DNA of 64,000 bases, taken from contig NZ_JADEXD010000001.1 in assembly GCF_015207285.1 (NCBI RefSeq), positions 1-64,000 of the forward strand, in the 5' to 3' direction. Below the pieces are notes generated by a model, which was given only the letters and a program-made list of their open reading frames with translations, was not told the DNA's origin and searched no databases. Numbering within the stretch: position 1 is the first letter of the stretch; every line of letters begins with the position of its first letter. Shown here piece after piece: positions 54,640-62,001 of the stretch. The DNA is from Tychonema sp. LEGE 07203. GTDB lineage: Bacteria > Cyanobacteriota > Cyanobacteriia > Cyanobacteriales > Microcoleaceae. Both the position numbers and the translations under genes were made by a program.

Positions 54640-55240
54640 ATCGCAACTTTGTTCGACTCACATATGGTTGTAACAAGCTACATAAATTTTTTCTGACCCT
54701 TACTTGTGCGATTCTCTGCTTATTTATGGAATCTTTTTCTGACCACAGTCCCTCAACTTCCGTAATATGAACGTATTTGAGTTCAACCTCAAAAGTTGCT
54801 TCCACACAGCAAGGCTGATTATTTACAGTCAAAGTTCCTAACTTTTCCTTTAGTAGCGTTCCTTTCAATACTGACGAAGCTTTTTTGAGTTCAAACAGCC
54901 AAACAAGATTTAACTCCGAACCATTTGTTGTTACTTCGCATATAGAAGGAAACTGGAACTTTTCAGTTACTTGTTCTTCTGTCAGCACTTTTAATCCAGT
55001 CAGGTTACACAAATTTTGAGGAATATGACCGTTTTCCAGATTGAGCTTCAGGGTTCCACCTTTCAAACCAAACTTGAGACGTCCCCCCTCTAGCAATTCC
55101 CACTGTTCGTTAAACTCGATGGTAATTGGCAGGTCAATTTTCTCAGATTCAACTAGAATTCCTTCTAAGTCCATACACAAGCAATCTGGGAACTTATTTT
55201 CATGGTGTACTTGAGAGATTGGGGGTACGGTGTCTGGCAT
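54632..55240 (-). CDS. Hypothetical protein between two pentapeptide genes
   Basis: This 202-residue beta-rich protein was not recognised ([20 protein letters not shown], then [20 protein letters not shown]). It overlaps the downstream pentapeptide gene by 8 bases and lies 85 bases after the upstream one, so it probably works with them. Confidence 0.65.
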   Translation of the reverse strand: MPDTVPPISQVHHENKFPDCLCMDLEGILVESEKIDLPITIEFNEQWELLEGGRLKFGLKGGTLKLNLENGHIPQNLCNLTGLKVLTEEQVTEKFQFPSICEVTTNGSELNLVWLFELKKASSVLKGTLLKEKLGTLTVNNQPCCVEATFEVELKYVHITEVEGLWSEKDSINKQRIAQVRVRKNLCSLLQPYVSRTKLRYG

Positions 55241-55325
55241 TATTTAGATAGAATGATAAATTTAATTTTTACCTGAAATATACCCTAATATGACGCTGTA
55301 ATTGTTTTGCAGTCTAAACAAAACT

Positions 55326-56147
55326 TTACACTTGTGCAGGAATCAGTTCGTCTTGCGGGAAAATTGCACCTCGCATTTTTAATTCATACTTTGCTTTTTC
55401 ATCAAGTCCGGCATTCTTACCAAATTGAGCGTTTTTTACTTTGGCATTATTCAGATTTGTGGATGTCAAATTAGCCTGGTGCAAATTAGCATTGCTTAAA
55501 TTGGCAGCGGTTAAGTTAGCATTAATCAAATCGGCATCGCTTAAGTTAGCATTGCTTAAGTCAGCAAAACTCAAGTTGGCATCCATCAGCAAAGCACTTC
55601 TCAAGTCAGCACCATTTAAGTCAGCACGACAAAGTTTTACATTTATTAGTCTAGCATTCCTTAAGTTGGCAAAACTTAGATCGGCACGACTCAAATCAGC
55701 TTGAGCTAAGTCAGCACCACTGAGATCAAATCTACTCAATTTGCAGCCAATTCCTTTAACACTACTTAAATTACATCCTGCTAAATCTTCATACGGATTT
55801 AAACCTGCCTGTTTCACCAATTCATATAAATTATTTGTATTGGCTTCCAGAATTTGCTCAATATAATTTTCAATTGACACCCGCGATGTAGACTCAGGAG
55901 AGTTAGGAATTTGTGATTGTCGCCCATAAAACTTAGTCAGTCGCTTTTCTTCACTCCAGGCAACAAACGCAATTCCCCCAACTACACTTAACCCTACTGT
56001 AAAAGCTGGTGGGTTTCCCCCTGTCAGCAATAGCATCATCAAGAAACCCGTACCAACTTGAACTATTTGCTTGACTAAAGAATTTAATCCAGCTTCAGCT
56101 TCTTCATAAAGACTAATTTGTTTGCGGTTAATTAAAGTCATATTCAA
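55326..56147 (-). CDS. Pentapeptide-repeat protein with N-terminal membrane segments
   Basis: This 273-residue protein has two hydrophobic segments near residues 25-60 (GTGFLMMLLLTGG and FTVGLSVVGGIAFVAW). A helix IENYIEQILEANTNNLYELV resembles the N-terminus of the protein at 53869, and ~25 pentapeptide repeats cover residues ~125-255. It probably lies on the membrane's cytoplasmic face. It follows the gene at 56154-56672 by 6 bases. Confidence 0.85.
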   Translation of the reverse strand: MNMTLINRKQISLYEEAEAGLNSLVKQIVQVGTGFLMMLLLTGGNPPAFTVGLSVVGGIAFVAWSEEKRLTKFYGRQSQIPNSPESTSRVSIENYIEQILEANTNNLYELVKQAGLNPYEDLAGCNLSSVKGIGCKLSRFDLSGADLAQADLSRADLSFANLRNARLINVKLCRADLNGADLRSALLMDANLSFADLSNANLSDADLINANLTAANLSNANLHQANLTSTNLNNAKVKNAQFGKNAGLDEKAKYELKMRGAIFPQDELIPAQV

Positions 56148-56153
56148 TATCTC

Positions 56154-56672
56154 CTAGGGATTATTTTTTAAATCTCTTAAGTCTGCCCTAAACCGAGCAA
56201 TGATTCGACCTGCGAGAACTATCCACAATAGAAAATCAGAAGTTACAATAATAAAACAAGCATAACGAGATATACCCCAAGGGCTTTCTTGCAGACAAAT
56301 ATTGACACCTGAAAAATCTTCTCCAATAATAATTTTACCGATTAAACTAGGAAGCTTTAAAATAATACCTATCGCGATTGCATCCTGAATTGACCCATAA
56401 ACTTTTCTTCCAAGTTTACCCATTAACGCATAGAACACTTGATCGACCAACTCCAAAAAATTCATCACAATTTTTTTCGTAAATGTACCCGACCGCGTAG
56501 TTACTGGAGGAGATGACTCTACAGGAATTAAACTCGATGAGGGTGGTGTCGGTATCGGTGGTAGCGAAGTCATTACGGCACGGTATAAATTTTTATGTAT
56601 CTCGATTACGTCGCACTTTTGATTAGGTGACAAACACCAAAAAACTAAAACGAGTTTCCACAACCAAGCCAT
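56154..56672 (-). CDS. Hypothetical membrane protein
   Basis: This 172-residue protein was not recognised. It has a Pro/Ser/Thr-rich stretch (~37-60) and hydrophobic segments near residues ~90-110 and ~138-155. The ATG at 56672 overlaps the upstream gene by 28 bases; ATG 56571-56573 (MTSLPPIPTPP) is an alternative start and would remove the odd hydrophobic N-terminus. It is in the pentapeptide operon. Confidence 0.65.
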   Translation of the reverse strand: MAWLWKLVLVFWCLSPNQKCDVIEIHKNLYRAVMTSLPPIPTPPSSSLIPVESSPPVTTRSGTFTKKIVMNFLELVDQVFYALMGKLGRKVYGSIQDAIAIGIILKLPSLIGKIIIGEDFSGVNICLQESPWGISRYACFIIVTSDFLLWIVLAGRIIARFRADLRDLKNNP

Positions 56673-56962
56673 TGTTCAGTGCCTGGAAAAACGTAAGTTG
56701 TCATAGTTCGTATCACTTGATTGTTGCTATTCAATTCTCTACAATCTGAGCCAACTAAAATCTTATAGTTAGATGGTCCTCCCCCTTCAAGCCCACAACG
56801 GACAGGTTCTAATTTGACATATTTTTGCCACTCTTGCCTAGCACAACTTATCCCTCCACGAAAAGGTTCAATTGTTTGTGCATCTGCAGCTAGCTCCAAG
56901 AACTGCCAACTTAAAATAGTAATAACAAGAGCTATAACAACATATGCAATTTTCTTGCCCAT
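56645..56962 (-). CDS. Small secreted hypothetical protein
   Basis: This 105-residue protein starts with an evident signal peptide (MGKKIAYVVIALVITILSW, cleavage near residue 28). A mature part follows with about four Cys, suggesting two disulphides. It is the first gene of the pentapeptide operon, with a 0.5-kb non-coding region upstream. Family unknown. Confidence 0.65.
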   Translation of the reverse strand: MGKKIAYVVIALVITILSWQFLELAADAQTIEPFRGGISCARQEWQKYVKLEPVRCGLEGGGPSNYKILVGSDCRELNSNNQVIRTMTTYVFPGTEQWLGCGNSF

Positions 56963-57510
56963 ACATTACCTCATTCACTATTGATAGGTTACTTAATCAC
57001 TTACTATGACGTAAAATACAGCAGATTCCCAGCAAATAAAGTACACCTTAATCCCAAGCACTTACCAAAATGGTTGACCCACTCTTGTAACCGTACTCCA
57101 TAAACCTGGAAATTGCTGTACTTACCTTAAACTCTATTTCTCGTCTTGTTAATCTATATCCGGAAGATTGAAAATGTTTGCAGAGCAAACTCATGTCTAG
57201 CAAGAGTTTGATGTCCGGTGTCTGAAAAAAAAAACTCTACTAAAAGTCTGTAAGCTTTAGAGAATAAGGTTTTGGAATGAGTGCAAAAATTGGGGTATCC
57301 CCGGCTAGAATAAAATTTTGGAGTGATTGAGAAAATTTGTATTTCCTGAGATAGAGCCTAAAACCCCTTTACAGGCTCTAGGCGGGGATAGGCAAATTTC
57401 CCCGCCTAGAGCTTGTAACCGTTGCAGTATGGTTACTAAGGTATGTAAACACTTTATGTGTTATGTTAAAAATAGCTTACAAAATTATTACAATCAAACG
57501 AGGTAACAAA
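56963..57510. terminator. Non-coding region with hairpin at 57375-57412
   Basis: GCTCTAGGCGGGGA (57375-57388) pairs perfectly over 14 bases with TCCCCGCCTAGAGC (57399-57412). Partial copies of the structured repeat (GGTTTTGGAATGAGTG, CCCCGGCTAGAAT) lie at ~57260-57350. No gene is seen before 57511. Confidence 0.6.
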
Positions 57511-57855
57511 ATGTTTTATAAATCTCTACCTTTAGTATCTGTTCAAACTATGTATACTACAGCTAAACCCGATTTACCTTTACACGTCTTATTTAATATT
57601 TACGACTTAACAAAAGAAGGTAGACATAATATCAGTAATTCAGACATTACAAAGTACACTAAAATTCAAGATATTCAAAATGAGGAATTATATGATATTT
57701 TAAAGGTTTTACTAGACCAAGGTTTTATCAGTGAAATATTTTCTATTAAAGGTCTAATTGGGATGAGTGGATACACTGCTGTTTCAATTACAAATACAGG
57801 GTTAATTCATATAGAAAACATACTTAAAAATATAGAGGAATTGGATGAATTGTAG
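57511..57855 (+). CDS. Hypothetical protein, winged-helix-like
   Basis: This 114-residue protein starts at MFYKSLPLVS, with GAGGTAAC upstream; a 16-codon longer frame exists. The pattern HVLFNIYDLTKEGRHNISNS, LYDILKVLLDQGFISEIF and AVSITNTGLIHIENIL follows the helix-helix-helix-strand order of winged-helix DNA-binding proteins. It is convergent with the HEPN-like gene at 57950, with a gap of 94 bases. Confidence 0.6.
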   Translation: MFYKSLPLVSVQTMYTTAKPDLPLHVLFNIYDLTKEGRHNISNSDITKYTKIQDIQNEELYDILKVLLDQGFISEIFSIKGLIGMSGYTAVSITNTGLIHIENILKNIEELDEL

Positions 57856-57949
57856 GTGTGATTATCAAAGAAACTATCGAAGCAAAGGAAACTGTTATTT
57901 CCTGATTCAGAGTGTCAAACCTTTACAAATACGTGTCTGTACAGACATA

Positions 57950-58570
57950 TCAAAGTAAATTAATTGCGTTTTCATAATCTCTAACTATACGGTCATATAA
58001 TATTGTTATTGACAGTATTTTAACTCTTATTTCAGAAGATAAATAGAGTGAGGTAATAATATTTATTTCTAAATGTTCGTCAAGGAATCTATGAATCAAA
58101 TCTATAAAACAAATTATTACATTTTTAAGCTCAAGAATCTTTATACTTTCAATTTTGTAGTGTTCAAAAGTATTTCTATAATCCTGAATCTTTTCAATTA
58201 TAGACATATCTGATTCGGTAAAATTAACTCGACTTTCAATATTATCTAACAGTTTTAAACGTTCTAAAGCCTCATGCAAGTCCACAGTAGAGGGTCTTAT
58301 TCCTTGGTTTAAATGTTGATTTAATCTTTCACTTTTTTTTGGAAAGTCTCTATAGATGAGTTTTGGTGTATCCCGTGACAGCTTTTCTTTGAGAAGTAAA
58401 AGAAATCCTGTAAACAAATGGATTATTCCATATTTATAGTCATTTTGCGGTTGAGAAACAGGAATAATAAAACGTTCTTCACTATCATAAACATATAATT
58501 CATTTAAACCTCTTAAGATGAAATCTAAACCATTGTCTAATAAATTCAGGGAAATATTATCTAAAGTCAT
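57950..58570 (-). CDS. HEPN-like helical protein
   Basis: This 206-residue protein is almost wholly helical. IQDYRNTFEHYKIE contains an R-x4-H pair as in HEPN ribonucleases, placed after the third helix. LHEALERLKLLDNIESRVNF precedes it. HEPN domains are common toxins in defence and TA loci. No nucleotidyltransferase partner is adjacent, but a winged-helix-like gene is convergent. It is AT-richer than its neighbours, suggesting a separate origin. Confidence 0.6.
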   Translation of the reverse strand: MTLDNISLNLLDNGLDFILRGLNELYVYDSEERFIIPVSQPQNDYKYGIIHLFTGFLLLLKEKLSRDTPKLIYRDFPKKSERLNQHLNQGIRPSTVDLHEALERLKLLDNIESRVNFTESDMSIIEKIQDYRNTFEHYKIESIKILELKNVIICFIDLIHRFLDEHLEINIITSLYLSSEIRVKILSITILYDRIVRDYENAINLL

Positions 58571-58639
58571 TTTTAAAACCTTTTTGAGATTAAGTTGATT
58601 TTTTATCTATATCTTACAAATAATGTCTTGTCAATTTTA

Positions 58640-58856
58640 TAAAACTCACTAGACTCCCACTCTGGCGGGTTTTTCGTGTCTAACCGCCCCTCAAAGCGCT
58701 TTGACCGCTCTCTGTGTGCCAAGGGTGCGAGTGCATCCAGTTTTTAAAAAAGCTGATGGTTTTGGGGTGTGTGTCTGAAGCAAATTAATATTACAGAGGA
58801 AGATTTACGCGAAAACTACAGATTTGTAGGATGAAAAATAAAAACCCGCTACAATC
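58640..58856. repeat. Non-coding region with CAGTTTTTAAAAAAGCTG repeat
   Basis: CAGTTTTTAAAAAAGCTG at ~58738 followed by GTGTGTCTGAAGCAAA recurs at ~59286-59330 and in shorter form at ~59397. ACCGCTCT lies upstream in each. No gene is visible. Confidence 0.65.
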
Positions 58857-59183
58857 TCATTGCAGCGTGTTTTTAACTGTAATTTCAAAAGCATGAAAAC
58901 AAGTTTTATTGTGTATTTCACGTTCTTTTTCAGACCCCAAAAGACCTTGACACTTTATCACTACAGGTTCTATTTGACTTCCTTCAAAAGCAATATTACA
59001 AAGGGCTTTAACAACTACAAATCTTGATATTCCCCCTTCATGACAAATGGAGTTACTACAGCCAATATGTACAGGTATATTTTCCCTACTAAAGACCATT
59101 GTTTTTAAATCACCTCCCCAATACCTATCACTAACTTCTTTGACCTGTAGTAAATCTTGGTTAGGGAATGGATGTCCTGCCAT
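58857..59183 (-). CDS. Hypothetical small protein
   Basis: This 108-residue protein was not recognised. Cys residues in IGCSNSICHEGG and KCQG could bind metal. It is bracketed on both sides by CAGTTTTTAAAAAAGCTG hairpin repeats, suggesting a mobile or recently acquired cassette. Confidence 0.55.
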   Translation of the reverse strand: MAGHPFPNQDLLQVKEVSDRYWGGDLKTMVFSRENIPVHIGCSNSICHEGGISRFVVVKALCNIAFEGSQIEPVVIKCQGLLGSEKEREIHNKTCFHAFEITVKNTLQ

Positions 59184-59261
59184 TTGTCACCTCTAAATGT
59201 CTCAATTTTTTATTCTAATTCAAAAGTGGGTTTTAACCGCTGTTACCGCACTCACCGCTCT

Positions 59262-59319
59262 CTCACCTGATAACCCACACCATCCCAGTTTTTAAAAAAG
59301 CTGTGGGTTATCAGGTGAG
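59262..59319. repeat. Perfect 18-bp hairpin with TTTTTAAAAAA loop
   Basis: CTCACCTGATAACCCACA (59262-59279) pairs completely with TGTGGGTTATCAGGTGAG (59302-59319). The 22-base loop contains CAGTTTTTAAAAAAGC. Related elements lie at ~58705-58790 and ~59350-59440. Confidence 0.8.
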
Positions 59320-59435
59320 TGTCTGAAGCAAACAAAAAAGCTAGACCGCGACCGCTCCGACCGTGCAGCCGTGCCAGCGCTCCCACCTCTACCAGTTTTA
59401 GAAAGCTGTCGGTTTCAACGTGCAAGTGTGACGCA

Positions 59436-59470
59436 AAAATCCCCCAACCATTAAGCAGTTAGGGGGTTTT
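59436..59470. terminator. Terminator-like hairpin with A and T runs
   Basis: AAAAATCCCCCAAC pairs with GTTAGGGGGTTTT around a 9-base loop, with T-runs on both strands. Either direction could terminate; no gene points directly into it on the plus strand. The dispersed repeat seen at 52283 follows at ~59483-59585. Confidence 0.6.
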
Positions 59471-59697
59471 GGTTTAGTTGATTGTCGGCGAAGCCGATCA
59501 GCTTTGCCGTTAGAGAACCGAATACCAGCCACTCTTTCTGACCAAATAATTTCAGGTTTTAGATTCTTGACAGTGCAGTTGCCGTGCAAACCGCGCAAAA
59601 ACGGGAATCAACGTGTGTCAAGTTTTAATTCCTGATAAGGTTTTAGGGTTTTAGTGGTGGTTTGCAGTAACGCAGTAAGTAATGAAGGAGTGTCAAG

Positions 59698-59944
59698 CCT
59701 GACGGGGTGACAAGCAAGTTGAAAGCCTTATTAGGAAAGGGTTTGAGTTGATCTGCCTCAAAAAAGATATGTGCGTGCGATCACGACTTTTTCGGGGGTA
59801 GATAACGGAGAATAAGGAGCGGCGGCGATCGCTACCATCATAATTGTCAATAAGCCCAGGAATAATCGCTGATATCTTTTTGGAGGTTCAGGAGCCTTAA
59901 CGCTTTGCCCATAAAGGTTTCAGCGGCGTTGTCACCCCGTCAGG
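59698..59944. mobile_element. 247-bp non-autonomous element with 16-bp inverted ends and 7-bp target duplication
   Basis: CCTGACGGGGTGACAA (59698-59713) is repeated inversely at 59929-59944, and TGTCAAG flanks both sides (59691-59697 and 59945-59951). The interior has a HIP1 site and no open frame. These are the signatures of a MITE moved by a transposase that makes a 7-bp duplication. Confidence 0.82.
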
Positions 59945-60050
59945 TGTCAAGCCCTGATAGGGTTTTAGGTGGTTTTTGACGCTTAACACCATAGGGTCGG
60001 CGTGCAACGGAATTCCTAGACAGACTGTTCACAACAAATTGTTTCACTAC

Positions 60051-61343
60051 TTAACTTATATGACCACCACTTTCTACCCATTCACGAAGCCAGATTAACC
60101 TAACTCCTTGTTGCTCTATCTCTTTCAGGAGATTTTGCATATTAAAGTAAAACCTTAAGTCATTTTCATGTAGATCAACCACTATACTTCGACATCTATC
60201 TGATAATCTTTTGTCTAATGAATCGGCTAACACTATCGCTGCCTCAAAAATCTCCAAAGCACTCTCTTCATCAACTTCTACATCAAGCATAAATGACCTC
60301 AATCCTATTTCAAGCTCTTGAAATTCTATCTTATTTGACAAAAATTCTTTTACCAAAGAGCTTGGTCTTACCCCATTTATAGTACCTTTAAGGAAATCAG
60401 TTGGTGTAATGAATTCAAAGGAATTATCGCTTATAAAATTTTTAATATGTTCTGGTGGCATATGTAACCAACTGTGAACATCAGCCCATTTATCAATCCA
60501 AGCTTCAAGTGATAGATACGCGCCAATAAGACGAGCTGTAAATGCTCGGATCTCAAAGATGCAATTTTCTACATCACCATTGATTGAGAAAAATGATGGA
60601 AGAGGCCAGTTTAGTGTTTTATGATTCACATGGCGACCATGTGCAATCGTATTCCGTATGTTGACCAATTGCTTTACAAAATACTCCGTCTTGATATCTA
60701 ATAATTCCACTCTATCTAAAAAATCACATATTTTTGATCTTAGTGGAATTTTCCCTTGTGGTTTGCAATGATTGGAGCATAACTCTATAATGTGGAAATA
60801 GACCAGAAAAATTTCTTCATAAAATAGGCTAGTATCATCTTGTGTTTCTAGGTAACGAGCTTTATGCCAACGATTTAAGAGAGAGACTACAAATTCATTC
60901 ACACTTTCTTTCTTTTCATAAACAGCTTCTAAAATTATGAGGAGATCACGTGATTTATCAACCTGAGCGTGAACAAACTTTGAAACTTTGATTTCATTAG
61001 GTCTTCTGTCCATCGAAGCAATCCCCGTGTCACATACTGACATTTCATATACAGTCAGTGGATGATCTAACAGATAACTAATTATACTGAGAATAATTAG
61101 AACAGAGGGTCGAGTATATGAAATCAAATTCTCGAAAAAATCACTATCATCATCTAATTGAGTCCATACCTCTATTACCAAAAAAGTTTCTTTTTTAGAA
61201 CTAGAATCTGAATCGCACTCACTAGAGCCTGGGCTTAGAACATACAATTCGTCTGTCGTATAAATTTTTGCTTCATTTGTGCAAAAGTCTAGCTCGAAAT
61301 CGATTTTTATTGGTAAATATTTCTTCGCTTTATATTCTTCCAT
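60051..61343 (-). CDS. Large HEPN-like protein
   Basis: This 430-residue protein was not recognised as a whole. Residues ~200-300 are helical, and VNIRNTIAHGRHVNH carries the R-x4-H HEPN signature within a longer HEPN-type block (YFVKQLVNIRNTIAHG). The flanks are an N-terminal beta-rich region and a C-terminal helical domain. ApeA-type defence proteins have a similar length and layout with C-terminal HEPN, but here the HEPN is central. No partner gene is adjacent. Confidence 0.65.
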   Translation of the reverse strand: MEEYKAKKYLPIKIDFELDFCTNEAKIYTTDELYVLSPGSSECDSDSSSKKETFLVIEVWTQLDDDSDFFENLISYTRPSVLIILSIISYLLDHPLTVYEMSVCDTGIASMDRRPNEIKVSKFVHAQVDKSRDLLIILEAVYEKKESVNEFVVSLLNRWHKARYLETQDDTSLFYEEIFLVYFHIIELCSNHCKPQGKIPLRSKICDFLDRVELLDIKTEYFVKQLVNIRNTIAHGRHVNHKTLNWPLPSFFSINGDVENCIFEIRAFTARLIGAYLSLEAWIDKWADVHSWLHMPPEHIKNFISDNSFEFITPTDFLKGTINGVRPSSLVKEFLSNKIEFQELEIGLRSFMLDVEVDEESALEIFEAAIVLADSLDKRLSDRCRSIVVDLHENDLRFYFNMQNLLKEIEQQGVRLIWLREWVESGGHIS

Positions 61344-61391
61344 AAAGGTAACTCCATGTCATGCCTATAAATTGATATTTGGTCTGTTAGA

Positions 61392-61615
61392 ATCGATGGG
61401 GCTTTTCTACCCCTACCTCTTCTTCAGAACCGGACGTGAAAATTTCGCTTCATCCGGCTCTTTGACAACTCCACTCTTGTTATGAGTGCAACTCAAAACG
61501 GATTACCATCATAGCTCTTTTGGAGGGAGCCGTCATTGTCCGTTTTTGTGTCGTGACAATGTTTGTGCAGAAGTTGGAGGAAATACTGCTGCCAATGGGG
61601 GAGGGAATGAAGTGC
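61392..61615 (-). mobile_element. 5'-truncated group II intron remnant
   Basis: On the minus strand GAGCCGGATGAAGCG...CACGTCCGGTTC at 61460-61427 is domain V, followed by a domain VI stem. Upstream (61461-61600) the end of a maturase HNH domain is readable: LQLLHKHCHDTKTDNDGS, with a stop at ~61501, and an earlier VDHFIPSPIG-like piece in another frame. Only the 3' ~230 bases remain, as expected of an aborted retrotransposition copy. Confidence 0.75.
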
Positions 61616-61863
61616 GAACCGATTTGGGTATGTGGTGCTTGTTATGCGAGTCGCCTTGTCATCGGATTGAGTGGCAGTTTAAGTCGGTGTGGAAGTACGT
61701 AGGCTATAGCCTACGAATCAGCCATCGCCATCAGCTTAAGCTTTTAGCTAAGTGTCCGCAGTATGAAGCACGATTCAAGATGCCTACATTGTGGGAGAAT
61801 GGGAGATGCGATCACTGTCGGTTGCCGTTTGGGGGGATGGCAGAGTATCAGAAAGCTATTTGA
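61612..61863 (+). pseudogene. C-terminal fragment resembling TniQ
   Basis: The frame reads VRTDLGMWCLLCESPCHRIE, WQFKSVWKYVGYSLRISHRH, KLLAKCPQYEARFKMPTLW, then GRCDHCRLPFGGMAEYQKAI. C-x2-C pairs and the CHRIEWQFKSVW block resemble the zinc-binding part of TniQ transposition proteins of Tn5053/Tn7-like elements. The 5' part is missing where the group II intron remnant begins. One Cys of the second pair is Tyr here, consistent with decay. Confidence 0.5.
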
Positions 61864-62001
61864 GCGAAATGTTTTTCTTGATAAAGTTCGTGTTCAGCAG
61901 CTACCAGTAACTTTCGCGATGCACTAGAAGCTTTCGTTAGTCCGCTGCAACACAGTTGTTAAACTGCTTTGCCGAAAAAAGTCCTCTACAGACACTAAGT
62001 A

